A stretch of DNA of 64,000 nucleotides, taken from Nitzschia sp. DOCU1. Taxonomy: Eukaryota > Bacillariophyta > Bacillariophyceae > Bacillariales > Bacillariaceae. The position numbers were made by a program, and so were the translations under genes. Below the pieces are notes generated by a model, which did no database searches, was not told the DNA's origin, and worked only from the letters and a program-made list of their open reading frames with translations. The stretch spans positions 3,100,001-3,164,000 of the forward strand of contig OX595989.1 in NCBI GenBank assembly GCA_951394045.1. The letters run 5' to 3'. Shown here one piece after another: positions 1 to 10,383 of the stretch; within the stretch, counting starts at the first letter, position 1, and every line of letters begins with the position of its first letter.

Positions 1-135
1 GCCGACAGCTCCAATCGGTCATTTTCTGTTGCACGGTGGCTATTGCGACCTTCAGAATCGGAAGTGCTCTTACTGCACGGGTAACTGATGTCAACAATGA
101 ATATGCCATGATGCCTTGCTATTATGTACTAAAGC
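1..135 (-). pseudogene. Left-edge fragment of a paralogue of the 942-1525 secreted-protein gene
   Basis: Reading the minus strand from about 80 down to 1 gives a segment containing HRATENDRLELSA. It aligns residue for residue with HPATGHDRVGLSA of the reading frame at 1004-1525. The DNA also aligns (1-45 with about 1358-1402). The frame stays open upstream to about position 120 but no start or signal peptide is clear, and the rest lies outside the window. It may be a diverged tandem copy or a dead fragment. Function unknown. Confidence 0.35.
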
Positions 136-941
136 AATTATCATCCACCAGCAATGGGCTTGATGATCTTTTGCATTTTATTAGGCCGCGCGGTTGTTAC
201 CGGTATCTCGCTTCCTTGCAAAGTTTAAATTCAGATTTTCAGGTGAAGGTTTCATTTGCTTGTTGGTAGTCGCTTACAAAGTCGAGTAATAGTACACGAA
301 TATTTTTGTATATAACCGAAAACACACCTAGTTAGTATTCGAGCTGGTTCAAGTACTAGTACAATTCCTCAATGCGTTGCGAACATTATTAGATATCATG
401 CACTGGGTTGAAATGCTCAAGGAGAGGATTTACACGACATTGGCAGCGTGCCAAGCAGGCAAATCTACTGCTGGCGACGCGTCTCTAGTATGCAGTTATA
501 GTACCAAATCCAAATCCGATTCCATCACAACAAATTGAAATACCTGCTTGTTTGGCTGAAGTAGGACCACGCTGGAGCATGGAAAGCCCATCCGACACTC
601 AACCTTCATCAGGCTCGTCCTATATGGAATAGAGTCGTCGACGACCCATCATGGATGTACAAAGGCATAGATTGGCTTGAGGAGTTGTTTTTGCCATCGG
701 CCGATGCACAAATCAATCCAAACGTTGAAACCCAAACAACTCGGTGATAAAGCATGCATTCTCAGCCTGGATCATGCACAGCGGGGTCCACGACCATTGA
801 TGGTATCCAACGAAAGAGATGCTTTAGACGGAGAAAATTATCCGTCGCTCCGTGACTATCCGTACACAATGCATGGCTTGGTATCACGATGCAAATGATT
901 TGGGAAAAGAGGGGACTGGGATAATCGCTCTGCACAAAAAC
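136..941. other. Intergenic stretch without a supported gene
   Basis: Only short, low-quality open frames occur here. I see no domain, tRNA box or repeat that I could support. Confidence 0.5.
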
Positions 942-1525
942 TCACTCCGTGCCTGGCTCCATGGTAGAATCGGCCGGGACTATGTGCGCCAGCGACTCGA
1001 CCTCTACGAATCGGGTGCCAGTCTCGCCGCAAGCGTCGCGAATCGAGCTTCTTGCATTATGAGAATTGAAACGAGTCCAGCTGTACACAACATCATAGGC
1101 CCCCCTCCGAATCTTCTTGATGAGATTATTGGTGTCACTGGGGCCGACATCCCTGGGCGATCCATACAGATCCAACAGTTCGTAGGGTTGAAGTTCCGTT
1201 CGAGTGATTTTCTTCGCCGGCTTGGATTGCCGCCCACTAAGGCAACTTTATCATTAGGATTGTGCTTGGTCACAAACTTTGGCGACACCCAGTTGTTTCT
1301 GCTGGAATCACCATCTGGCGTGGATTCCTCGTCGATTATGCCACCGCTCCACAATGCCGACAGTCCCACTCGGTCATGGCCTGTTGCAGGGTGGATATTG
1401 CCAAATAAGAATTCCAAGTGGGTGCTAGTGAAAAGGGAGGCATCGTTGGTGACCCAGGCACTCGTAATCATAGCAGCAGACCCCATGAACACCACCAGCC
1501 CGGTGCATATCTTGCCGCTCCTCAT
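942..1525 (-). CDS. Secreted-protein-like reading frame, frame-shifted or spliced
   Basis: An ATG at 1525 opens a 173-residue frame with a good signal peptide (hydrophobic stretch GLVVFMGSAAMITSA). Its second half looks poor. From about 1235 to 942 a different minus frame looks more protein-like, including YELLDLYGSPRDVGPSDT and then DVVYSWTRFNSHNARSSI, ending at a stop near 942. That tail faintly resembles the DUF2325 pattern of a strand followed by SH. Either a short intron with a branch-like CTAAT and an acceptor near 1249 joins the two frames, or the gene is frameshifted. A fragment of a paralogue lies at the left window edge. A plus-strand frame of 235 residues overlaps but has no domain or signal. 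Function unknown. Confidence 0.4.
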
Positions 1526-1896
1526 GATAACATCTTATGGCATATTTGGTTTGAACTAAACCCCTCCTCCCTCCTAATCGCGGAGTCGCTGCAATGTAGA
1601 TTACTCCACTATACGACAGAGATACAGGCGATGAAAGCAATGAAGGAAAAGAAAGCAACAGTGCGCGCCGCTTGAAGCTGCATCGTCGTCGTCGGGTCGG
1701 TGATTTGAAAGTGATGGCGTTCGTGTGCCGCAATGTTGTTTGTTCGGAGGGAAATTATGTTGCCGTGCGTGTGCGATTCGGGGGGTTAAGAGGTCTTATT
1801 TGTTAAACGCTGCCGCTCCACGCACATTGGCATGCCGATGTGGCGGTCGACCCGCGTTCCCGGCGGACGAATCCGCGAGGGTTGTAACTATCTTTA
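1526..1896. other. Intergenic stretch between the secreted-protein gene and the LINE tail
   Basis: No supported gene. Short overlapping frames on both strands look like noise. Confidence 0.5.
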
Positions 1897-1900
1897 CTCC

Positions 1901-1924
1901 CATTTTTTTTTTGTTTGTTTTGTA
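1901..1924 (-). repeat. A-rich 3' tail of the LINE-like element
   Basis: On the minus strand this reads as an A run broken by single C bases. It lies downstream of the 2014-4071 reading frame, after about 90 bp of A-rich 3' UTR, where a LINE poly-A tail is expected. I could not find a target-site duplication around the element. Confidence 0.45.
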
Positions 1925-2013
1925 GGTCTTTTCTGGTGTTTCTGGGCTTTTGGTGGATTACTCCTTTTCTTTCTTTTTCTGTGTTTCTCATATATTTTTG
2001 TGTGTGTGTGATA

Positions 2014-4080
2014 TTAGGGTGCTTGGGTTGCGGTGTTGGCTAAGATGCTGCGCCGTATGGCTGGGCTGTTCAGATTGATCCAATTTTGAAGGGGAAGATT
2101 GTCGTCCGGAGTGGTTGCCATGTGTGCTTCGACGGACTCCGAGAATATGTACGTGTCGACCTCTTGCATGTTTGGCCTCTGTTCGTAAAGGAGGTTGAGT
2201 TCTCGCTGGAGTTGCGTTCGATGTCGTGCTTTCTTCGTCTCCGGGGAGTTTCCGAATCTGTCTTCATTCCATCCTTCCCACGCTTTGAGCCACCACGCTA
2301 TGGCATGTTTTGCTACCGTTCGGGTCCAAATTTGTCCGGAGATGCTGGTGCCTTTGATGTGACATGCTGCGATATACTCCTGTTGGAGACTGCGCCAATG
2401 TAGGGATAGTCGGCCTCGAAGGACTTGGTCCCATCCTAGCTGATTTTGTTCCGTGATCAGGGGGTGGTATCTTTCTGGGTATTCGGCTGTGATCGGTAGT
2501 GGGGTCCCAATGTTGTCAAGCCATCGCCGCATGCCGTCCCGGAGAATGGTTAGGAGTCGGGGGTCGCTGTGTAAGCTCTTGCGATTCAAGCTGTTATGGA
2601 TATCTGCAAGGTAATCCGCTCTCCATTTGGCTGTCCGGTCGCAAGGGCAGCGGATGACATGATTGTTGTCTTCTGAGGCTTCGGTCGTGCATGAGAAGCA
2701 GGATGGGTCTTTGCGTTTGTCGTTCCGGTGCGCGATATGGCCTGTAGGGGCTTGTCTCGTCAGATGTTTTACAAGGGTGGATTGGTGCTTGCGCTGGGAT
2801 GAAAGAGCTGTTCCCATGGCTTCCCAGTCAATGCGTTCGGCGAGGTGGTGTTCCCAGTTAAATCGCTTGCATAGGTACGTTTGCAAGTTTGGCCAAGTTG
2901 CGGCATCACGGATTTCGATCTTATATTGCCCTGTGATTGTACCTTTCCTGTTTTCCAGAGTGCAGCCGCCGGCAGGGAATTGATGTGCGAATGTGACAGG
3001 GTCGGGATGATTGCCAATAAACTGTTCAGCGAGGACTGCGGCTTCTCTGTTGATGCGGGCTTGTAATGGTGGAGGGGCATATGCTCTTTGGTCGTCTTGA
3101 TGATTCACTGCCCGGCCTTCCCGTATTCTGCCTCGTAGAGTCTCGATGGACTGATGGAGCATGTTGGTGACGTCCCACTCGGCCCACAAAGTCTGGCTGG
3201 GGTTCTCGAAACGGTATTTCCTGTGTTGAGCCAATCGTTTTGTCAGTCCGTGACAATCAGCATAAAAGGTCTGTGGTTGGGTTGTCGTCTGGTTGTTCTC
3301 CCTTTCTAGCAGGAGTAAAAAGCGGGCGAAAGACAAGTATCCATATGCGTGGGCACGAAGTTTGGTTGGGTTCAGACCGGGGGCGTGTCCGCTGCATTGA
3401 GCGATCAGGTTGCCGGCGGGGTCGCACCACTTCCATCCATAACTGGCGGTTTCTGCTTGGATGAAACAGTTGGATGCGCAAGTGCCCTGGGTGGTGGCAT
3501 AAATTTGTCGCAGGGCTGTGGTGGAATGATGTGTGACGATAGAGGTGAGTAAGGTGCGTTCCCATTCTTCCATGGCTTGAATTGTTGTCATCAGTTCCTC
3601 ATCCTCGGCGTTCTGTGCTGGCTGTGGTGTCATTGGGTCCCAGTGTTCGAGGCGGTACACTTGCTGCGGGAATGCGATGGATGTGGTTGCAGCTGGAACG
3701 CAGTCAGCCGGGAGTTCTGTCTGGATAGTATCGGTTCTTGCGAATCTCTGGTGTGTCGTTTCTTGACACCCGACGTATCTCCCGGTGTTGTCGTCGGTGG
3801 CGTACATTTTGTTCTCCGCAGGAGAGTATACGATTGGCCAGATTATCCGTGTTTGTGCAGCGTTGCAAATCCAGGTTCCAAGAGGATTTCGTAGGCGGCG
3901 TTCTGTTGGATTGAAAATCAAGGGTAGGAGCGCTTTCCGCCATAGATTCCATGCGCGAAGAGGGGGGTAGATTCCATGCGTGTGCGATTCTTTTTGATCG
4001 GCGGGGTATGACGTGGTTTGACCCATGCGACCACTAATGCAATACCGGATAGGACGGTACAGCATTCCCACAGGGCTTCC
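2014..4080 (-). mobile_element. 5'-truncated LINE-like retroelement: RNase H-like plus zinc-finger tail of a reverse transcriptase protein
   Basis: A 685-codon frame opens with GTG at 4071, just after an in-frame stop, with no ATG context. It has no reverse transcriptase YxDD core. The middle has an RNase H-like layout (TASYGWKWCDPAGNL, then KLRAHAYGYLSFARFL, then TFYADCHGL). Downstream is a C-x2-C...H...C cluster (CFSCTTEASEDNNHVIRCPC) as found at the C-terminus of many LINE ORF2 proteins. The usual RNase H glutamate is histidine here (LRAHAYG) and the first aspartate is not recognisable, so the domain is probably inactive. The A-rich tail at 1901-1924 supports retrotransposition with 5' truncation, which is typical of LINEs. 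The frame itself has no stop codons, so it is fairly young or selected. Confidence 0.65.
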
Positions 4081-4454
4081 AACTAGTTAGTAGAGAGAAG
4101 AGATGGTATCAAAGCTACGGACTTGTATCAATATCAATTTAAATTCTCATTTTAGTGGTGCGTCGTATCTAATCTTGCTCCATTGAAAGAAAACAAAGAA
4201 GTTAGAAGATGAAAGATTCGTGAAAGCCTCGTCAAAACTATTACCCAAATCTTTTGCTCATTCGAGGTGTTGTCAGGATCGTTCGGGTTTTGGCGACTGA
4301 CCCGTTCGCAGTGCTGGGACCCGTCAGCAAAAAGGATATGCAAACAAGATGATCTAACATAGTAGACAATTTTGCTATAGCCAGTGTGATAGTGCATCTA
4401 TAGAGGGATCTTTATAAGTAAGCCATCGTCCTATAAGAAGCAGTGGCTGCTTCC
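4081..4454. other. Intergenic stretch next to the retroelement
   Basis: A 12-base stretch near 4103 (tggtatcaaagc) resembles an initiator-tRNA-Met primer binding site of copia elements with one mismatch. No LTR or gag frame is visible around it, so no element is called. Confidence 0.3.
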
Positions 4455-5189
4455 CTATTGATTCGATGCCCTAATTTCGGTGAAACCCGTCGATACGGAG
4501 GGCCTTGCCTCGCAATCGGTTAATTCCGTGGTTGCTTCGGTGGACCCATCATCTGAACCAGACTCCGTTAGAGCTTTCTTGGCAGCTTTGGATTCCACAG
4601 CGCGCTTAGCATTTTCCCAAAGCAGCTGTTGCTCCTTCTTTTTGCTGATCCCTGATCTCATCCTTCGCCACCTGCGCATCAGCGTCTCCCCAAGCTTGGC
4701 CCAGTCTTCGAACTCTTGCATAGCTATACACATCTGACGCTTACTCCTCGCCACTTTATTCTCTGCTATAGCCTGACTGATTTGTTTTCTCGTCACATCC
4801 GTGTGGCTCAAAATGATTTCCTCTCTTACGGATCCTGGGACGAGCATTTGTTGTGTTGCTCTTCGTTGAGGGCGACTCGATTCGTACTCTTCCAGATCGT
4901 AGGTACCAGCTTCGTTGTATCCCCAATCAATGGACAACGAAGGGCCATGAGTAGTTGCCGGGTTCAGGCCGAGACATCTAGAATACTCCCTGATTTCGAT
5001 CTTATCAAAAGAGACTCCACGCTTCATTGACTTCGAGCCATCGGTGGAGCAAGTAGAGCTACTTTGCTTAATGACCGCACCTGCTTTCTTTGGCGCCACT
5101 GGCGAAGTTGCTGCCTCTGTCTTCATGCTTTCAGTAGCCGGAAGGCTAGGATCAACCGCTAGCACGGCGTTGTGTTGTGCTGCAGTCAT
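4455..5189 (-). CDS. Diatom-type conserved protein of the REYS family
   Basis: A 244-residue protein. The start is the ATG at 5189; the frame stays open for 184 codons further upstream, but that extension begins with a non-ATG codon and looks non-coding. The core is VSFDKIEIREYSRCLGLNP followed by GPSLSIDWGY and YDLEEYE. From my knowledge of diatom proteomes this arrangement recurs in many uncharacterised diatom proteins, but I know no function. N-terminal and C-terminal parts are Ser/Thr/Ala-rich and probably disordered. The middle has a basic helical stretch (residues about 150-205, rich in Arg, Lys and Glu). No membrane segment or signal peptide. Confidence 0.75.
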   Translation of the reverse strand: MTAAQHNAVLAVDPSLPATESMKTEAATSPVAPKKAGAVIKQSSSTCSTDGSKSMKRGVSFDKIEIREYSRCLGLNPATTHGPSLSIDWGYNEAGTYDLEEYESSRPQRRATQQMLVPGSVREEIILSHTDVTRKQISQAIAENKVARSKRQMCIAMQEFEDWAKLGETLMRRWRRMRSGISKKKEQQLLWENAKRAVESKAAKKALTESGSDDGSTEATTELTDCEARPSVSTGFTEIRASNQ

Positions 5190-6461
5190 CGTTAAGGATA
5201 TGCTGTTTGGATCTGATATGATGGGGTTTGTGGATGAAACGCAAGTACAGTAGAAAACCCAGAACGAGGATCCTATGTTGCTATCGTAGTAGAAGTGAGA
5301 GAAGCTTAACAGCTGCTCAGGTAAAGGAGATGACTGTGTAGAGGAGACGGCGGATTGACCAGCAGTCGCCAAGAAGAATGCGCTCAGCGTTTCGGTTTTA
5401 CCATAGCAAACTCTGATGAACCGACCAGCCACACGTTCGTTTCTGCGCATCATCTCCGGTGCTTTCCGGTGGGATCCGAACGCGTTTGTTGGTGGTGGGC
5501 CTAAAATTCCGTTTGCAAACTTCTGGATGGGAATTGGGAAGTTTGTTGGATTGGGACACAAAAGCGATCGTCGGACAAGATTTTTGGAATAGTGAACTGT
5601 ACATACAAGTATTGAAGTTACTCGATTGCGATGTTCTAAGAAGGCATTTATAGGAATGGCGGAACTTTTGCAGCTGCATTTAGCAAATTCTGATGCTGGT
5701 CTTCTCAGTGCAGTGTACAGATAGGATAATCTTGTGTCCAATCAAATCTACCGAGAAAATTTCGGCCCATTTAGAAGGGCTATTCGAAATTTGGAGGACG
5801 TCGACGATTCCAATTGTCTAAAACACGTAGTGACGCAAACACGTGCCTCACTGACGACAACAAATAGCCAGACGGACAATGAGACAAGAAATGAGAATCA
5901 ATTCTCCGATGGATCTGAACTCATATATGTATGCTAGATCGGTACTCCATTCAATATGCCAAGAACTACTGGGCGTACACGAGCTTAGTAGAGGTCTTGC
6001 AAGTTGGGTAGACAAGCACTGCTTCTCTGGCACTCTAGCTAGCTAATAGTTTGTCTCAAATCAAATCACCCTTCATAACTCGAAATCAGGGCTGATGTCC
6101 GGGACGCCTGATTGTGGCCTTCGCTGCTACAATTTCGTGGAGTAATACTCCGGTGATGAAAGCGGGTAGACGAACAACTGCTCTCTTTCATATGGCAGTC
6201 CTCAGCTCTACAGGAGATGTCGAGTGTTGGTTCTACTTTCATGGTCATGACGTCAATGAATCACTACCGTGTACATATCCTCATTCGGTAAAACAAAGCC
6301 CCACAGTCGAAAGTTTTTGTACCTTATAAGGGTTACCTCCTGCAAGCCCAAGGGAGCGTTTCGTTGCCACCCTCTTTTCGATCACGTAGGTGCTTACCGT
6401 CTCCCAAATCTCAACTTTATCCCTATGGATATCCTTTGTGTGGATCCTAGAACTGTATCGT
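5190..6461. other. Long intergenic region
   Basis: It holds the upstream region of the REYS-family gene and the 3' region of the prolyl-4-hydroxylase-like gene. No other gene is supported. The open minus frame over 5190-5741 lacks a credible start and shows no conserved motif. Confidence 0.5.
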
Positions 6462-7925
6462 TTATGCTTTGACTGGCGTACCAGTGGGGGCCGCGACAGG
6501 GGTGGCGGCCGTGGTGGCAGCATTGGTAGCGCCTGTAGGGTTGCTGCTGCTACTACTACTGGATTTGTCAACCAAGAATCCAACCAGCAAGAATCGAAGA
6601 CCTGATGTGATCTTTTGACCACAATGCCGCAGCTTTCCAGGAAAGATAAGGGCGTGACCCCGCTGAATGTGTACTGTTGCGTCCAAGCATTCAAAGTAAG
6701 TTCCACCACCTTCATAGTCCACTCCGCATCCATTGGACAAGGCAATCAAAAATGTCCACTCAGATTTGTCAGTGTGCATATCCAACTTCTGCCGCTCCTT
6801 CTTTGTCACATCGTACTTGACAATATGCGGCTCCCGATCATCCAATTGCAAGTGCTGTTTCTCAGTCGCCAGCCGTTTGATGATATCTGACGTTATTGTG
6901 TGTACCGGGGAAAAGCTGGTTTGGGACAGACTGGGATACTCACGACATCCCAGGGTTTGTTTGGCGTAGGTGTACGCCGCGTATTGACCACGGCACACTT
7001 GTTCCGTCGTATTGACAATGTAGTCGCATTGCATGCCAGTCAATCCGAGATCAGCAATATAAATGTTGTGGTCATCCGAAACTGTAACCCAATCCAGAAC
7101 TTTAATCATAATAGTTAGTGCGGTAAGAAAGACATTTGAAAGAAAAGGAATGTGACGAGATGAGCAACAACACATTGTGGCATTGAATTTCATCATCTTC
7201 CCCGATATTATCGACGTACCTTCTTGTCTGGGCTTGGAAGCCATGGCCGCCGCTGAAAAGATATCGGTACCTTCCGCCAGGGGCTGAGAAGAAGTAGCCT
7301 TTGGCTTGGAAGCAGCATCGGCCGCAACAGAAGTACCCGCCGCATTCGTCGTAGACTTGGGATTTGAGGTGGAAGCACTGCTAACCGTTTGAGCAACTGG
7401 CGTTTTCTTTGGCGGGCATTGTTCTTGCCGTGCTGATTCCGGACGTGGTGCTGCCTGTTCCGAGATGATTTTATCAGGGGTATCTTCGGGGTAGCGGATA
7501 GCGTAGATGTGGGTACCGCCACCTTCTTCTACAACTCGAAGGGATCGTCTCCGAATGAGCAACCGTGTGGGGCAGAATACTGGAGTATCCTGAGGCAACC
7601 AGAGCCCTGAGTCGACAGTGGGAGTTGTTGCTGTCTGGCCAGTCGAGGACGAAGTGGCGTCTGATGCGTTGGCTGCCCCGGTCGGCACGGGGACGGGGAT
7701 GGTTTCGATTTTGGAATTTCGATACAACAAATGATTCTGTCCAGGCGGTTTTCGTTTTGCCGCTTTGTAGTGCTGAGCTTGATTTCCATCCGCTGGACTC
7801 GGGGTGGTAGCCTGAATCGACTTTCGCATCAAATCATACATGACAGGATCTGGGGAGTCCGTTCGACTTAGCTCGAGCACATCAGGCTCCACATTGCCAC
7901 AAGCGGAACTGCACCCTTGACCCAT
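6462..7925 (-). CDS. 2-oxoglutarate/Fe(II) dioxygenase, prolyl 4-hydroxylase-like, with a probable N-myristoylation signal
   Basis: Two exons: 7925-7220 and 7099-6462 fit a GT-AG intron of 120 bp (donor GTACG at 7219, acceptor AG ending at 7100, CTAAC branch-like box). The junction gives EGVLDWVTV in frame, and the spliced protein has about 447 residues. The intron is a multiple of three without stops, so the unspliced frame stays open and would add a Cys/hydrophobic insert. The C-terminal half is a P4H-type double-stranded beta helix: the first iron His and Asp lie in DMHTDKSEW, the second His in GKLRHCGQK, and the 2-oxoglutarate-binding Arg in SGLRFLLVG. The N-terminus MGQGCSS fits N-myristoylation at Gly2 with a palmitoylatable Cys5. 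The middle is a long low-complexity linker. The substrate is unknown. Confidence 0.8.
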   Translation of the reverse strand: MGQGCSSACGNVEPDVLELSRTDSPDPVMYDLMRKSIQATTPSPADGNQAQHYKAAKRKPPGQNHLLYRNSKIETIPVPVPTGAANASDATSSSTGQTATTPTVDSGLWLPQDTPVFCPTRLLIRRRSLRVVEEGGGTHIYAIRYPEDTPDKIISEQAAPRPESARQEQCPPKKTPVAQTVSSASTSNPKSTTNAAGTSVAADAASKPKATSSQPLAEGTDIFSAAAMASKPRQEGTSIISGKMMKFNATMCCCSSRHIPFLSNVFLTALTIMIKVLDWVTVSDDHNIYIADLGLTGMQCDYIVNTTEQVCRGQYAAYTYAKQTLGCREYPSLSQTSFSPVHTITSDIIKRLATEKQHLQLDDREPHIVKYDVTKKERQKLDMHTDKSEWTFLIALSNGCGVDYEGGGTYFECLDATVHIQRGHALIFPGKLRHCGQKITSGLRFLLVGFLVDKSSSSSSSNPTGATNAATTAATPVAAPTGTPVKA

Positions 7926-8868
7926 GATGAATCCAAATACTCTTTAAAAAGTAACAACAAGTCGGAACCCACACAGAAAATGCAAGAAACTGTGCTACCC
8001 TTCAATGGTCACGCCAAGCCTTCTTCGATATAACAAGGCGAAAGCGGCAGTAAGTCGTGCCACAACGCTAGCGAAAGATCGCAACGGAGAACGTGACTAC
8101 TCAACCGCCTTCCGGATAAAGATCGCAGGTGCTTTAGTCCCTTCAGATCACCAAAGATACAGGAAGGAACCTTTCTTGGATATCGACAACAGAGAAACAG
8201 AATCACTTTCGAGTTAACTCGAGAAGAGTGCAATCGGAAGATGGTAGAGGCAGGGCGAGTGAGAGGAATTCCTCGTTGACAGGGTTGGCCTCGTTCCCAA
8301 GAAGAATACAAGCGAGAAAAACGCACACGGTAAACGAAAGGGGAGGAGCGTCAACTTTCCCGCCGCGCCGCCGTGATCCCTCCCTCCTCCCGTTCGGATT
8401 TTGTATCACGGGCGCGTGGGTTTCCAGCGAATGCCCTCTTATTATGTGGATTGTGACGCCCTTCGAAGTCTCGAGACTCGACTCAAAGCTCGTGAGATTA
8501 CTATGCTCCTTGGTTGAAGTGTCCAAGAAAACACGACTATTCGAAACGTTTCATTCTGAAGTGACATGCCAGCGACACAAACGGCCATTATGAAATGACC
8601 GACCTTCTGTCGTCGGTCGTCCGTACCAGGTACTCTGCCACCTTTCAAAGTTCCGACTCTTTCGAATAGAAATCTTGCCTCCAACCACTACAACAAGACG
8701 GTGGTAGCGCGTTGATTGAGAGAGCCGCGACAATGATGCCCACACACCATCCACCCCTCCACCATCATCACTCATTGCGGTGGTTTACACAATAGCGCCA
8801 CACATACTTTCGACGCGTTTTCTTCCGATTTACGTTCACACACACACGCCCGACTACTCTTGAAAATA
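7926..8868. other. Shared upstream region of the divergent dioxygenase and EMC5 genes
   Basis: No gene is supported. A short CA run lies just upstream of EMC5 (about 8838-8848). Open frames on both strands here are arginine/serine-rich noise. Confidence 0.5.
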
Positions 8869-9180
8869 ATGCCTTCTGTTTCTTCGTTATTGAGCATTGT
8901 GGGCGCCCTGCTCATGGCACACGCCGCCTACAGCACTTTGCATTTCCGCTCCATCCTTCAAGACCTCGGCGATGTCAACGAGCCCATTCCTCCTCTCGAT
9001 GTCTACGTGGAACTTGGAGTGAGTTTTACAATGCTGCTACTGGGGGAACTCTTGGGTGCAGGACAGTTGCAGTCGGTCGACGTGTTTGCGCAAAATCGAA
9101 AGCCGCTGGTAGCACCGGTGTGGCGGACAAGAAATTTTGATATCTACGAATGTCGACTCAAGCCGACCAAGAGAGCTTAA
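8869..9180 (+). CDS. EMC5: ER membrane protein complex subunit 5 (EMC5/MMGT-like)
   Basis: A 103-residue, single-exon protein. The start is the ATG at 8869. It shows the EMC5 pattern: a first membrane helix with AHAAYSTLHFRSI right after it, a PLDVYVELG stretch, a second membrane helix (FTMLLLGELLGAG), and a short C-terminal tail ending near RNFDIYECR. In the EMC, subunit 5 helps insert transmembrane segments at the ER; MMGT-type names refer to proposed Mg2+ transport. It is shorter than animal EMC5 (about 130 residues), mainly in the loop and tail. It is divergent from the dioxygenase gene. Confidence 0.8.
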   Translation: MPSVSSLLSIVGALLMAHAAYSTLHFRSILQDLGDVNEPIPPLDVYVELGVSFTMLLLGELLGAGQLQSVDVFAQNRKPLVAPVWRTRNFDIYECRLKPTKRA

Positions 9181-9412
9181 TACAAGAAGACTAAATTCGA
9201 AAATACAAAAATGCCATGGAAAATGTTCAAATCGTCATGGACTATCGTTTGAAAGGTTTATAACGTTGAGACGAAATTCGTTTTTGCAATATCGGCCCAG
9301 AGGCGACGCACTGGGGCCGTAGTTTTTCTCGGAAATTGAATGAATGACAAGCATCACATGTTTCTCATTCTAGTCTGTGCCGGCGAGGAGTTCACTAGAT
9401 GTGACGAAGGGG

Positions 9413-9685
9413 CTACTTCTTGCTCTTCTTTTCCTTCTTGCCACCCTTGCCTACTTTGCCGGATTTGCCTCCCTTCTCCTTCTTTCCCTTGTTTTTGGGC
9501 TCCTGTCGGAAAATGACACGAGAAACAATGCATGAGAATAGTGCTCTTTCGTGTGGTTACACTCTATTGTCCTCGGAAATCCACGTCGTTCATCGTTGCG
9601 TATCTTATCGTCGTGTTAAGAAACATACCTTTTCCTTCTTGTGACCGTCGGGGTGGTCGATGGCTTCCTTATCCCTCCTGGGCAT
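9413..9685 (-). CDS. Small lysine-rich protein, two exons
   Basis: Exons 9685-9629 and 9502-9413, with a GT-AG intron of 126 bp (GTATGT donor, pyrimidine-containing acceptor). The product has 48 residues: it starts MPRRDKEAIDHPDGHKKEK and continues as Gly/Lys repeats (KGKKEKGGKSGKVGKGGKK) ending KSKK. The two exons join in phase and only spliced reading gives a start and stop, which supports it. It is strongly basic, as in nucleic-acid-binding tails. I do not recognise the family, and the ATG could belong to a longer transcript. Confidence 0.45.
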
Positions 9686-10383
9686 GCTGGTAGTGGTGTT
9701 TGTTAAATTCGACGAACTTTTGGTTTGTGAGCTCAGAAAAGCATGGAAAGGGAAGCGGATGTTCACAGAGAGTAGTTGTCAAGACGTGTTCGTCGTCTTC
9801 CTGATGCTGAAAGTTGATGCCGTTCTCGTCGATACGTTTTACCAGGCGTGTCTTTACAGGCTTACACTACGAGATGGCAACGCGAACTCTGGCGACACCA
9901 CGGGGTTGCGGGAATAAGACTCCGCCCAAATTCCTGTGATAGCCGATTTTGCCGAGAACCTTGCGCTTCTGATTTCTCCTGAAATAACTAGGAGAGAAAA
10001 GTTACTATATGCCCCAAAGAGTTCGTCGTGTGCCGAATGTACCTGGTACGAGATGTTTCGGAAATCTTGTGCGTGATGTATTTTTACGCGCAAATCATTC
10101 GTGGAAAGACAAAATTCTGAAAAGGTGGCGTCTCACATCTTTTGACATTCCATCATCGCTGAGAGGAGTCGCTACTATGGGGAACCAACACGCCACCATT
10201 CGATCTTCATCAATATACTCAAAGGGGCTACTCTACTGCTTGTAGATAGATAACGTACGAGCCCCGCCATGCGTTTATCTTAAGGACATCGAACCCCAAC
10301 AATCGTCGACGAACACAACGTCCACATATGTCCCTCTGGGGGAGCATGCTAAAATTCTATCGATTCCAATCTTCTTACACGCA
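9686..10383. other. Intergenic region upstream of the Lys-rich gene
   Basis: No gene could be supported. A short basic minus-strand frame near 9870-9985 was considered and left out. Confidence 0.4.

Noticed and set aside
852..1559. Plus-strand open frame of 235 codons
   Set aside because: It is antisense to the signal-peptide frame and the better minus frame, has no signal, domain or repeat, and its composition looks like a shadow.
4095..4125. Primer-binding-site-like sequence of a copia element
   Set aside because: One mismatch to the tRNA-Met complement, but no LTR, gag or polypurine tract is visible.
9860..9990. Short basic minus-strand reading with GYHRNLGGVLFPQPRGV
   Set aside because: Only about 40 codons, no start, and no recognisable family.
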